Source: Halorubrum depositum
Lineage (GTDB): Archaea; Halobacteriota; Halobacteria; Halobacteriales; Haloferacaceae
Length of the DNA: 64,000 nucleotides
Assembly (NCBI RefSeq): GCF_007671725.1
Contig: NZ_VCNM01000001.1
Coordinates: 806,001 to 870,000, forward strand
Reading direction: 5' to 3'
Below the pieces are notes generated by a model, which was not told the origin of the DNA, did no database searches, and saw only the letters and a list, made by a program, of their open reading frames with translations. Below are positions 8,375 to 16,335 of the stretch, in pieces (the stretch's first letter is position 1; every line of letters starts with the position of its first letter). Position numbers and translations under genes: made by a program.

Positions 8375-8455
8375 ATGACACGTGGCCTCCGCTCGCGACC
8401 GGGCCGGGTTCGTTCGGCCGAGAGACGCACCGCAGCCGCCGGGTCGGTGAGCTGA
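8375..8455 (+). CDS. Candidate 26-codon upstream ORF with TGA directly abutting the next GTG start
   Basis: An ATG at 8375 opens a 26-residue basic peptide (begins MTRGLRSRPGRVRSAE, ends AAAGSVS) that stops at TGA 8453-8455, immediately followed in the same frame by the GTG of the surface-protein gene. Its ATG is at leaderless distance from the TATA-like box at 8344-8353. It may couple translation to the main gene by termination-reinitiation. The peptide resembles nothing I know, and the reading frame could be fortuitous in GC-rich DNA. Confidence 0.35.
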   Translation: MTRGLRSRPGRVRSAERRTAAAGSVS

Positions 8456-10054
8456 GTGTCCCGACGAGCCCTCCCGGCCCTCGCCGTCGTCGCCGTCGTC
8501 GCGCTCCTCGTCGGGGCGTTCGGCGGACTCGCCGTCGCGCAGGAGGAGCCGCCGTTCGTCCGCGGCGAGCCCGAGCTGGACGTGTACGTCCCCGACTCGA
8601 CGGTGACGCCGGGAACGGCGACGGATCTCACGGTGCAGATCGCGAACGACGGCGAGGTCGACGCCGGGTCGGACGCCCGGAGGGCCACCGTCACGACCGC
8701 GCGCGCCGTCGTGGTCGAGGTCCGGAACGACGGCTCGCCCCTCGTCGTCGAGACGGGCCGTTTCGCCGTCGGATCGATAGGCGAGGGAGAGGTCCGGGAG
8801 GTGCCGGTCTCGGTCAGGGTCCCGGCCGACGCGGAGCCGGGGCGGTACTCGCTCGACGTGCGGCTCCGGTACTCGCACACGTTCCTCTCGGCGCCGCGGA
8901 GCGGGGTCGTCCAGGACCGGACGCGGACGCGGACCGAGTCGATATCGGTGACCGTCGACGACGCGCCCCGGTTCGCGATGCGGACGGTCGGCACGGACGT
9001 CCAGGTCGGCGGCTCCGGAACGCTCGCGGTGAACGTGACCAACGTCGGCGGCGAGCCCGCGCGCGACCTCTCGGTCGATCTCGCCGCGAACGGCCCCGAT
9101 CTCGCGCTCGGCGAGACGGACCGGAACGCCGCCCGGATCGATCGGCTCGCCCCCGGAGAGAACGCGACGGTCAGGTTCCCGGCGGGCGTCCGCGCGGACG
9201 CGGCCGCGGAGTCGCTCGGCCTCACCGGCACCGTGCGGTACACCGGCGTTGACGGCCTCCGCGACGCCCACGAGGGGATCCCGGTCGGGCTCCGACCGCG
9301 CGCCGAGCAGTCCTTCTCGGTCGAGGTCGACGACTCCACGCTCCGGGTCGGCGAGAACGGGACCGTCGACGGGACGATCCGAAACGACGGGCCGGCCGAC
9401 GTTCGAGGCGTCGTCCTCGCGGTCGGCGACGGGGCGTTCGTCCCCCGCAGTCCGCGGTACGCCGTCGGCGACCTCGACGCCGGCGAGAGCGCCGCCTTCC
9501 GATTCCGCGGCGCGGTCCCGGCGGGCGCGGACTCGGTCCCCCAGCAGCTGGTCCTCTCGACGAGCTACCGGAGCGCCGCCGACACCGAACGGACGGTCCG
9601 GGAGGCGGTGCGCGTTCCCGTCGCCGAGCGACGGGACGCGGTGACGGTGTCCGCGGTCGACCCGCGGTTCGCGGCCGGTGAGGAGGGCGTGTTGCGGCTC
9701 GACGTGACGAACCGACGCGACGTGGAGCTCCGGGACGTCGAACTGCGCCTCGCCGTCGACGCGCCGCTGGAGAGCGAGTTTCGGACGACCGTGATCCCGT
9801 CGCTGGCGCCCGGGGAGACGGGACGGGTCGCGTTCGACCTCGCGGTCGACGGCGACGCGCCGACGAGCCGGTACCCGGCGGACGTCGAGATCGGCTACAC
9901 CGACCCCGAGGGGAGTCGCGTCACCGGCGACACCGCGACGGTCACCGCCTCGGTCGTCGAGTCGTCCGGCGGCGAGGTCCCCATCGAGGTCGGCGTGCTG
10001 ATTATCCTCCTGCTCCTCGTCGCCGCCGGCGCGTGGTGGTTCTATGTCCGGTGA
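8456..10054 (+). CDS. COG1361-type surface protein with NEW3/CARDB-like repeats
   Basis: A 532-residue exported protein. Residues 1-29 are a signal peptide (SRRALPALAVVAVVALLVGAF ending AVAQ-EE in outline). The body is a series of Ig-like beta domains with recurring patterns such as TDLTVQIANDGEVDAG, LAVNVTNVGGEPARDLSV, GTVDGTIRNDGPADVRGV and GVLRLDVTNRRDVELRDV, the NEW3/CARDB or APHP style of COG1361. A single C-terminal membrane helix (residues about 507-530) anchors it. The start is GTG 8456. It overlaps the downstream ABC ATPase gene by 11 bp, and COG1361 proteins commonly precede ABC-2 exporters in archaea, so it is probably an accessory of that exporter. The cargo is unknown. Confidence 0.8.
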   Translation: MSRRALPALAVVAVVALLVGAFGGLAVAQEEPPFVRGEPELDVYVPDSTVTPGTATDLTVQIANDGEVDAGSDARRATVTTARAVVVEVRNDGSPLVVETGRFAVGSIGEGEVREVPVSVRVPADAEPGRYSLDVRLRYSHTFLSAPRSGVVQDRTRTRTESISVTVDDAPRFAMRTVGTDVQVGGSGTLAVNVTNVGGEPARDLSVDLAANGPDLALGETDRNAARIDRLAPGENATVRFPAGVRADAAAESLGLTGTVRYTGVDGLRDAHEGIPVGLRPRAEQSFSVEVDDSTLRVGENGTVDGTIRNDGPADVRGVVLAVGDGAFVPRSPRYAVGDLDAGESAAFRFRGAVPAGADSVPQQLVLSTSYRSAADTERTVREAVRVPVAERRDAVTVSAVDPRFAAGEEGVLRLDVTNRRDVELRDVELRLAVDAPLESEFRTTVIPSLAPGETGRVAFDLAVDGDAPTSRYPADVEIGYTDPEGSRVTGDTATVTASVVESSGGEVPIEVGVLIILLLLVAAGAWWFYVR

Positions 10055-11027
10055 CGCGCCTCGCTCCGACGGGGCCGACCACCCCCTCGTCGTCGAGGGG
10101 CTCACGAAGGAGTTCGGAAGCGTGGTCGCGAACGACAACGTGTCGTTCGCCGTGAACGAGGGGGAGGTGTTCGGCTTCCTCGGGCCCAACGGTGCGGGGA
10201 AGTCGACGACGATACGACTGCTGCTGGGGCTGTTGAAGCCCACGTCGGGCACGGCGAGGGTGCTCGGCGCCGACGTCCGCGACGAGGCCGCGCTGACCGA
10301 GGCCAAACGCCGGATCGGCTACCTCCCGGCGCACCTCGGGTTCGACGAGGAGGCGACCGGCGAGGCGGTGCTCGACTACCACGGCGCGATGAAAGGCGAG
10401 CCCCGTCGCGAGGAGCTGTTGGAGCTTTTCACCCCGCCCACCGAGCGACCGATACGGGAGTACTCGACCGGGAACAAGCGGATGCTCGGACTGGTGCAGG
10501 CGTTCATGCACGACCCCGACCTCGTGATCATGGACGAGCCCACCGCCGGCCTCGACCCGCTCAAACAGGAGGCGTTCAACGAGTTCGTCCGGGGCGAGCG
10601 CGACCGCGGCACGACCGTGTTCTTCTCCTCGCACGTGCTGAGCGAGGTGCGACGCGTCTGCGACCGCGTCGGCATCCTCCGCGGCGGGTCCCTCGTCGAG
10701 CTCGAGGACGTCGAAGCCCTGCTCCACCGGAGCGGAAAGCACGTGCGCGTTCACGCGAGCGAGGCGGCGGTCGCGACGATAACCGACCTCGACGGCGTCC
10801 TCGACACCGATCGGTTCGCCGAAGGCGTCCAGTTCGTCTACGCCGGCGACGTCAACGCGCTCCTCCGCGAGCTCGCGGGCCACGACGTCCGCGACGTGGA
10901 GATCGGCGAACCGCCGATCGAGGACGTGTTCTCGCACTACTACGGGTCCGAGGAGGGGGCGGGCGGGAGCGAGGCCGACGAGAACGAGGCCGACGGGAGC
11001 GACGGCGCGGAGGCGACGAATGCTTGA
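10044..11027 (+). CDS. ABC transporter ATP-binding protein (ABC-2 / CcmA type)
   Basis: A 327-residue ATPase that powers the permease encoded next to it. Walker A is GPNGAGKST at 47-55 and Walker B is LVIMDEPTAGLD near residues 164-175. The signature motif is degenerate (YSTGNKRML instead of LSGGQ), as is common in this subgroup, and the H-loop His is in FFSSHVLSE. A C-terminal region of about 110 residues (regulatory, ending in an acidic ADENEADGSDGAE tail) follows the nucleotide-binding domain. It overlaps both neighbours: 11 bp with the COG1361 gene and 8 bp with the permease gene. This is consistent with one translationally coupled operon. Confidence 0.92.
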   Translation: MSGDAPRSDGADHPLVVEGLTKEFGSVVANDNVSFAVNEGEVFGFLGPNGAGKSTTIRLLLGLLKPTSGTARVLGADVRDEAALTEAKRRIGYLPAHLGFDEEATGEAVLDYHGAMKGEPRREELLELFTPPTERPIREYSTGNKRMLGLVQAFMHDPDLVIMDEPTAGLDPLKQEAFNEFVRGERDRGTTVFFSSHVLSEVRRVCDRVGILRGGSLVELEDVEALLHRSGKHVRVHASEAAVATITDLDGVLDTDRFAEGVQFVYAGDVNALLRELAGHDVRDVEIGEPPIEDVFSHYYGSEEGAGGSEADENEADGSDGAEATNA

Positions 11028-11805
11028 GACGGCTCGGTACGAGGGGAGACGACGGCTCCGCGGCGCCGCGGTTCTCACGGCCGGCGTCGGGGCGTACTCC
11101 GGGTTCATCGTCTGGTATTTCACCGTGCTGGAAGGCGTCGACTACGAGGACGTCTTCGAGGACCTGCCGCCGGCGATGCTGGAGGCGTTCGGCATCGAGA
11201 GCCTGTCGACCGTCGAGGGGTTCCTCGGCGCGCAGGTGTTCAATTTCGTCTGGCTGCTCGGCCTGGGGCTGTACTTCGCGTACGTCGCCGGCGGCACCGT
11301 CGCGGGCGACGTCGAGACGGAACGGATGGACCTCCTCCTGTCGTTCCCCGTCACGCGCTCCCGGCTCCTCGTCGAAAAGTTCGCGGCCCTGCTCGTCCCC
11401 ATGGTCGCCGTCAACGCCCTCGGCGGCCCGATCATCTACCTGTTCGTCGTCGCCGTCGGAGAGACGGTCCCCCTCGATCACCTGTTTCTCGCCCACCTGC
11501 TCTCGATCCCGTACCTCCTCGTCTGTGCGGGGGTCGGCCTCGCGTTCTCGGTCGCCGTCGACCGCGCGGCGATCGCCGAGCGGGCCGCCGTCGGCACCGT
11601 GTTCGTCCTCTACCTCGTCGAGTCCGTCGTCGGGGGCGCCGACGCGTACGACTGGATACAGTACCTGAGCCCGACGCAGTACTACGAGCCGACGCCGATC
11701 CTGATAGACGGGTCGTTCGAACCGATCGACTCGGTCATCCTCCTCGTCGCGTTCGTCGGCCTGCTCATCCTCTCGCAGGCGCTGTTCGAGCGTCGAGACA
11801 TCTGA
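11020..11805 (+). CDS. ABC-2 type transporter permease
   Basis: A 261-residue membrane protein with about six predicted transmembrane segments. The first is near residues 17-36 (TAGVGAYSGFIVWYF); others lie in VFNFVWLLGLGLYFAYVAGG, LLVPMVAVNALGGPIIYLF and the C-terminal VILLVAFVGLLILSQALF. The cytoplasmic motif AGDVETERMDLLLSFPVTRSR (broken here only for description) matches the coupling helix of NatB/ABC-2 permeases. It ends with FERRDI. The gene overlaps the ATPase gene by 8 bp, completing the COG1361-ATPase-permease operon. It probably forms a homodimer; the substrate is not predictable. Confidence 0.85.
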   Translation: MLETARYEGRRRLRGAAVLTAGVGAYSGFIVWYFTVLEGVDYEDVFEDLPPAMLEAFGIESLSTVEGFLGAQVFNFVWLLGLGLYFAYVAGGTVAGDVETERMDLLLSFPVTRSRLLVEKFAALLVPMVAVNALGGPIIYLFVVAVGETVPLDHLFLAHLLSIPYLLVCAGVGLAFSVAVDRAAIAERAAVGTVFVLYLVESVVGGADAYDWIQYLSPTQYYEPTPILIDGSFEPIDSVILLVAFVGLLILSQALFERRDI

Positions 11806-11890
11806 ATCGAGGCCACTCAGGCGCGATACGCATCCGTCTGAGTGATTCGGCCGACAACGATGGTAACAGTTACCTACCCGCCCGACACGT

Positions 11891-11900
11891 TCAAATATTT
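11891..11900 (+). promoter_or_regulatory. TATA-like box of the YdjM-type hydrolase gene
   Basis: TCAAATATTT is centred about 27 bp before ATG 11923 and so predicts a leaderless transcript. It is the main reason for rejecting upstream in-frame starts. Confidence 0.6.
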
Positions 11901-11922
11901 CTGTCGCTTTCGTTCCGCCACG

Positions 11923-12540
11923 ATGATGCTCCCGACCCACGTGCTCGCCGGGATGCTGCTCGCCGCGCCGCTCGTGCGCCTGGCGCCGGAGCTGGCGGCC
12001 GTGGGGTTCGCCGCGGGCTTCCTCGGTGGCCTGTTCCCCGACCTCGACATGTACGTCGGCCACCGGAAGACGCTCCACTACCCCGTCTACTACTCGGCGG
12101 CCGGCGCCGTCGCCCTCGTCGTCGCCCTGGCGGCCCCCTCGGCGGTCACCGTCGCCGCGACCCTGTTCCTCCTCGGGGCGGCGCTCCACAGCGTCTCGGA
12201 CATGTACGGCGGCGGGCTGGAGCTGCGACCGTGGGAGGGGAACTCCGACCGCGCGGTGTACGACCACTACCGGGGACGCTGGATCGCGCCGCGCTCCGGC
12301 GTCAGGTACGACGGCGCGGCCGAGGACCTCGCCCTCTCCGTCGGGCTGTCGCTCCCGCTCATCTACCTGCTCGACGGCCACCTCAGGCTGGCTGTGCTCG
12401 GGACGCTGCTCGTCGCCGCCGTGTACACGGTCCTCCGCCGGCACCTCGCGGAGCTCGCCGCCCTCGTCATTCCACTGGTGCCGGCGGCGCTGACCCCGTA
12501 CCTGCCGGACCGGTACGCCGACGAGGGTCCCTGCGAGTAG
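11923..12540 (+). CDS. YdjM/DUF457-type membrane-bound metal-dependent hydrolase
   Basis: A 205-residue membrane protein of the LexA-binding/YdjM (DUF457) family, annotated as inner-membrane metal-dependent hydrolases. Conserved metal-type residues are in MLPTHVLAGMLL (His near 6), GGLFPDLDMYVGHRKTLHYP (Asp and three His, residues about 37-56) and HSVSDMYGG (His and Asp, about 90). Four to five hydrophobic segments alternate with these motifs, and the C-terminus is hydrophobic. ATG 11923 (or the next codon, 11926) fits the TATA-like box at 11891-11900. The real substrate of this family is not established. Confidence 0.75.
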   Translation: MMLPTHVLAGMLLAAPLVRLAPELAAVGFAAGFLGGLFPDLDMYVGHRKTLHYPVYYSAAGAVALVVALAAPSAVTVAATLFLLGAALHSVSDMYGGGLELRPWEGNSDRAVYDHYRGRWIAPRSGVRYDGAAEDLALSVGLSLPLIYLLDGHLRLAVLGTLLVAAVYTVLRRHLAELAALVIPLVPAALTPYLPDRYADEGPCE

Positions 12541-12553
12541 CGGCTCGGCGAGC

Positions 12554-13858
12554 TCAGTCCGCACCGCCCTCGGTCCCGGCCCCTTCCTCGACCTCCGCGA
12601 GCGCCGAGCGGCGGCTCTCGAAGTACGCGCCGGCCGGGTGGTAGTCGGGCTCGACGCCCGGCGGCTCCGGCGCGACGAGGTCGCCGTCGGCGTCGGCCGG
12701 GAGCCGCTTCTCGTACCAGACGCCGGCGGGTCCGCGGAACAGGTCGGTCCGGACCAGAAAGCGGCGGTGCCACCGCCGGAACCGCGCCGCGGCGTCCGCG
12801 TCGCCGCGCGCGGCCGCCCGCTCCGCGAGCGCCGCCGCCGCCCCGAGCCCCTCCGCGAGCGCCCAGCCGTAGCGGTCCTCGACGAGCGGGGTCCCGTCGG
12901 CCGCGTGGGTGTAGACGAACCCGTTCTCCGCCCAGCCGCGGTCGACGGCGGCGTCGAACAGCTCGGCGGCGCGCTCGTACCAGCTGACCTCGGAACCGGT
13001 GGAGGATCCCTCCGGCCCGTCCGCGTCGTACCGATCGAGGAGCGCGAGGAGCTTCGCCCACTCGACGTGATGGCCCGGCTGGTACCCCGGCGGGCGGAAC
13101 TGATGGCGGGGCTCGTCGGCGTTGTACCCGAAGTCGTGCTCCCACTCGGCCGTGTAATGCTCCCAGAGGAGGCCGTCCGTCTCGGCCGCGAGGTCGACCG
13201 CGACCGCCTCGGCGACGTGGCGCGCCCGGTCGAGATAGCGGCCCTCGCCCGTCGCCTCGTGGGCGGCGAGGTACGCCTCGCAGGCGTGCATGTTCGCGTT
13301 CTGGCCGCGATACGGCTCCAGCTCGGTCCACTCCGCGTCGCAGTCGCTCCGGAGCAGCCCGGCGTCGTCGCGGAGCCGGTCCTCGATCAGCGCGTGGGTC
13401 GCCGCGAGGTCCTCGCGGGCGCCGTCGATCCCGGCGTCCGCGGCGCGGGCGTACGCCAGCAGGACGAACGCGTGACCGTACGCCGACCGGGTGCGGTCGA
13501 CCGGCGTGCCGTCGGCCGCGACGACGAGCCGGTAGCCGCCGTCCTCGCTCCGATGCGCCTCGCGGAGGAACGTCAGTCCGTGTTCCGCGGCGGGGCGACA
13601 CCAGTCCGGGCCGTCCGCGAGGGCGCCGAGCGCGAAGTTGGCGACCGAGCGGCAGGTCGCGACCAGGTGTCGGCGGTCGTCGGTGTAGTGGTCTCCCGTC
13701 TCCGGGTGGAGGAGGCGGTAGCCGCGGTCGGCGAGCGCGTCCGGGTACTGGACGCGCAGCGTCGCGAGCAGCCGCGCCCGGCTCGAACGAGCTCGGTAGC
13801 GGGCGGCCGGTGGCGTCGCGTCGGTCGACGTCGCGTCGGTCGGCGTCGCGTCGGTCAT
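12554..13858 (-). CDS. AGE-family epimerase/isomerase (N-acylglucosamine 2-epimerase or sugar isomerase type)
   Basis: A 434-residue (alpha/alpha)6-barrel protein of the AGE superfamily, which interconverts sugars such as GlcNAc/ManNAc, mannose/fructose or sulfoquinovose. Family signatures include RSAYGHAFVLLAYARA, GQNANMHACEAYLAAHE, YQPGHHVEWAKLLALLDR, ENGFVYTHAADGTPL and DYHPAGAYFESR; the His residues in GHHVEW and DYHPAG are catalytic-site candidates. The first 20 residues carry a threefold TDAT repeat (TDATPTDATSTDAT), mirrored in DNA by GTCGCGTCGGTCG copies. ATG 13858 is preferred over an upstream start with a shadow-like extension. It is divergent from the thioredoxin gene. I cannot separate epimerase from isomerase by sequence alone. 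Confidence 0.8.
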   Translation of the reverse strand: MTDATPTDATSTDATPPAARYRARSSRARLLATLRVQYPDALADRGYRLLHPETGDHYTDDRRHLVATCRSVANFALGALADGPDWCRPAAEHGLTFLREAHRSEDGGYRLVVAADGTPVDRTRSAYGHAFVLLAYARAADAGIDGAREDLAATHALIEDRLRDDAGLLRSDCDAEWTELEPYRGQNANMHACEAYLAAHEATGEGRYLDRARHVAEAVAVDLAAETDGLLWEHYTAEWEHDFGYNADEPRHQFRPPGYQPGHHVEWAKLLALLDRYDADGPEGSSTGSEVSWYERAAELFDAAVDRGWAENGFVYTHAADGTPLVEDRYGWALAEGLGAAAALAERAAARGDADAAARFRRWHRRFLVRTDLFRGPAGVWYEKRLPADADGDLVAPEPPGVEPDYHPAGAYFESRRSALAEVEEGAGTEGGAD

Positions 13859-14004
13859 CGGTTTCAACGGGGACGCCTCGGCGACTAATGCCTGTCGGCG
13901 GGCGCGCTGGCCCCGAGCGGCAGGCCTCCCGTGCGAGCGCGACCGCCGAGGAGGCCCCCGGCGCGCCAGTGACACTCGCCCACACGGTATTGTGTGATTT
14001 GCCC

Positions 14005-14016
14005 AAAACTATTATC
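14005..14016 (+). promoter_or_regulatory. TATA-like box of the thioredoxin gene
   Basis: AAAACTATTATC lies about 30 bp before ATG 14041. It is an AT-rich island in GC-rich flanks and fits leaderless transcription of the thioredoxin-aminotransferase pair. Confidence 0.6.
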
Positions 14017-14040
14017 AGCGCAGGGGGCGTAGAGAGCGGT

Positions 14041-14382
14041 ATGAGTTCACCCGAATCCGTTCCCGCGGAACCGATCCAGCTGTCCGACCCCGACGACTTC
14101 GACGATCTCGTCGCCGCCCACGACGTGGTCCTCGTCGACTTCCACGCCGACTGGTGCGGCCCGTGTCAGATGATGGAGCCCGCCGTGGAGGCGGTCGCCG
14201 CGGAGACCGACGCCGCCGTCGTGAAGGTCGACGTCGACGTCCACCAGTCGCTCGCGGCCGAGTACGGCGTCCAGAGCATCCCGACGCTGCTGGTGTTCGC
14301 CGGCGGCGAGCTCGTCGACCGAAGGGTCGGCGCGCAGAGCGAGGACGCCCTGACGGACGCCGTCGCGGAGCACGGCGCCTGA
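14041..14382 (+). CDS. trxA: Thioredoxin
   Basis: A 113-residue thioredoxin. The redox motif WCGPC is at about residues 38-42 (HADWCGPCQMMEP) and the cis-proline is in QSIPTLLVF. Length and layout match classic thioredoxins: an acidic N-terminal extension of about 16 residues, then beta-alpha-beta-alpha-beta-beta-alpha. It reduces disulfides in cytosolic proteins, using a thioredoxin reductase not seen here. ATG 14041 is favoured by the TATA-like box about 30 bp upstream. The stop codon directly abuts the ATG of the following class V aminotransferase, so the two are very likely co-transcribed. Confidence 0.93.
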   Translation: MSSPESVPAEPIQLSDPDDFDDLVAAHDVVLVDFHADWCGPCQMMEPAVEAVAAETDAAVVKVDVDVHQSLAAEYGVQSIPTLLVFAGGELVDRRVGAQSEDALTDAVAEHGA

Positions 14383-15555
14383 ATGGCCGACCGCGACGGC
14401 GACGCCGCGGCGTTCCGAGACGCGGCGACCTCCGGTGACGCGATGACGCCCCGAGAGCTGCGCGCGGACGTGCCGGCGCTCGGCGAGGCGGCGTACTTCA
14501 ACTTCGGCGCGCACGGGCCGAGCCCCGAGTACGTCGTCGAGGCCGCCGGCGAGTTCGTCGCCGACCACGAGTACGGCTCGGCGACGACCGACCCCTACGG
14601 GTACGCCTTCGAGACGTACGAGTCGGTCCGCGAGCGGATCGCCGCGTTCGTCGGCGCCGACGCCGACGAGATCGCCCTCACCGAGAGCACGACCGACGGG
14701 ATCACCCGGATCGCCGGCGCGATCGACTGGGAGCCCGGCGACGTCGTCGTCCGGACCGACCTGGAGCACCCGGCCGGGATCCTCCCGTGGAAGCGGCTCG
14801 AACGCGAGGGCATCGAGGTCCGCGCCCTCGAGACCGAGGACGGCCGCGTCGATCGCGACGAGTACGCCGAGGCGGTCGCCGACGCGCGGCTCGTCTGCTT
14901 CAGCGCGATCACGTGGACCCACGGGACGCGGCTCCCGGTCGCCGACCTCGTCGAGGTCGCGAACGACGCCGGTGCGTTCACCCTCGTCGACGCCGTCCAG
15001 TCGCCCGGCCAAGTCCCGCTCGACGTGTCGGCGTGGGGCGCCGACGCGGTCGCCGCCGCGGGTCACAAGTGGGTCCTCGGCCCCTGGGGCGCCGGCTTCC
15101 TCTACGTCGACCGCGAGGCCGCCGCCGAGCTGGCGCCCCGCGCCGTCGGCTACCGCGGCGTGGAGGACCCGAGCGCGTCCGAGATCGAGTACAAGGAGGG
15201 CGCGCCGCGGCTGGAGGTCGGGACGACGACCGCGGCCGCCCACGTCGGCCTCGTCGAGGCGCTCGACGCGATCGAGGCGGTCGGCCTCGACGCGATCGAG
15301 TCCCGGATCGAGACGCTCACCGACCGGTTCAAGGCGGGCGTCCCCGAGGAACGGCTCCTGAGCCCCCGCGAGTTCGAGAGCGGGCTCGTCACGGTCGACG
15401 TCGACGACCCCGAGGCGACCGTCGAGCGCCTCGCGGAGCGGGACATCGTCGTCCGCGCGCTGCCGTATCCCAACGCGATCCGCGCCTCGATTCACGCCGT
15501 CTCGACCGAGTCCGAGGTCGACCGGCTGGTCGACGCGCTCGCCGCGGAGTGGTGA
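14383..15555 (+). CDS. Class V aminotransferase (cysteine desulfurase / selenocysteine lyase-like)
   Basis: A 390-residue PLP enzyme of the class V group. Signatures are YFNFGAHGPSPEYVVEAA near residue 40, TESTTDGITRIA, the PLP Asp in TLVDAVQSPGQ and the Schiff-base Lys in AAGHKWVLGPWGAGFLYV (about residue 229). It lacks an obvious catalytic-loop Cys of group II desulfurases near the C-terminus, so it could be a desulfurase-like, kynureninase-like or isopenicillin-epimerase-like enzyme. ATG follows the thioredoxin stop without a gap; a later in-frame ATG (residue 21, MTPRELRADVP) is an alternative start. Pairing with thioredoxin hints at sulfur or redox chemistry but does not prove it. Confidence 0.8.
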   Translation: MADRDGDAAAFRDAATSGDAMTPRELRADVPALGEAAYFNFGAHGPSPEYVVEAAGEFVADHEYGSATTDPYGYAFETYESVRERIAAFVGADADEIALTESTTDGITRIAGAIDWEPGDVVVRTDLEHPAGILPWKRLEREGIEVRALETEDGRVDRDEYAEAVADARLVCFSAITWTHGTRLPVADLVEVANDAGAFTLVDAVQSPGQVPLDVSAWGADAVAAAGHKWVLGPWGAGFLYVDREAAAELAPRAVGYRGVEDPSASEIEYKEGAPRLEVGTTTAAAHVGLVEALDAIEAVGLDAIESRIETLTDRFKAGVPEERLLSPREFESGLVTVDVDDPEATVERLAERDIVVRALPYPNAIRASIHAVSTESEVDRLVDALAAEW

Positions 15556-15677
15556 GGGGAGCCGCCGCCTCGTCCCGTCCCGCTTCGCCCGCTCCGTCCC
15601 GCTTCGCCTGCTTCGCCCGCCCCGCCGCGACCCTCGTCGACCGGACGCGTTTTGACGGTTCGCGTCGAATATCGCCC

Positions 15678-16238
15678 ATGGGTTTCCACACGTTCGACGC
15701 CGACCGGGCGGCGGAGCTTGAGCGGCCCGAGGTCCGCTACCGCTGGGTGTCCGCCGAGGAGCTGATCGGCCCCCTCGCGGCCGCCGACGCCGAGGTCGTC
15801 GCCGACCTCGGCAGCGGCACCGGGTTCTACACCGACGACGTCGCGCCGCACGCCGAGACGGTTTACGGCGTCGACGTCCAGACGGAGATGCACGACCTCT
15901 ACCGCGAGAAGGGCGTGCCGGAGAACGTCGAGCTCGTCGCGAGCGACGTGGCGGACCTCCCGTTCGCGGACGGCGAGCTCGACGCCGCCTTCTCGACGAT
16001 GACGTACCACGAGTTCGCGAGCGACGCGGCGATCGCGGAGCTCGCCCGGACGATCCGGTCCGGCGGGTCCCTCGTCACCTTCGACTGGACCGCCGAGGGC
16101 GACGGCGCCGACGGCCCGCCGACCGACGAGCGGTTCGCCGCCGGCGACGCGGTCGCGGCGCTGGAGGCGGCCGGGTTCGAGGTCGTCTCCGAGTCGACGC
16201 GCACGGAGACGTTCGCCGTCGTCGCCCGGGCGCCGTAG
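15678..16238 (+). CDS. Class I SAM-dependent methyltransferase (UbiE/type 11 like)
   Basis: A 186-residue methyltransferase. Motif I is VVADLGSGTGFYTDDV (residues 39-54), the motif II acidic residue is in VYGVDVQTEMH, and the post-motif region LVASDVADLPFADGELDAAF precedes a motif IV-like TMTYHEF. The N-terminus GFHTFDADRAAELERPEVRYR is typical of small haloarchaeal methyltransferases. ATG 15678 is supported by a TATA-like GCGTTTTGACG about 28 bp upstream. The intergenic DNA before it has short imperfect CCCGCTTCGCC repeats. The acceptor is unknown. It appears monocistronic. Confidence 0.82.
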   Translation: MGFHTFDADRAAELERPEVRYRWVSAEELIGPLAAADAEVVADLGSGTGFYTDDVAPHAETVYGVDVQTEMHDLYREKGVPENVELVASDVADLPFADGELDAAFSTMTYHEFASDAAIAELARTIRSGGSLVTFDWTAEGDGADGPPTDERFAAGDAVAALEAAGFEVVSESTRTETFAVVARAP

Positions 16239-16335
16239 GCGGCGGTCGTCGCAGCCACGAAATCGCCGTCTCGCGGTCGCTTTCGAACGTCCGTGAAGAA
16301 ATACCGTTAGGTGCGTTCGGACCCTAGACGCGGTT

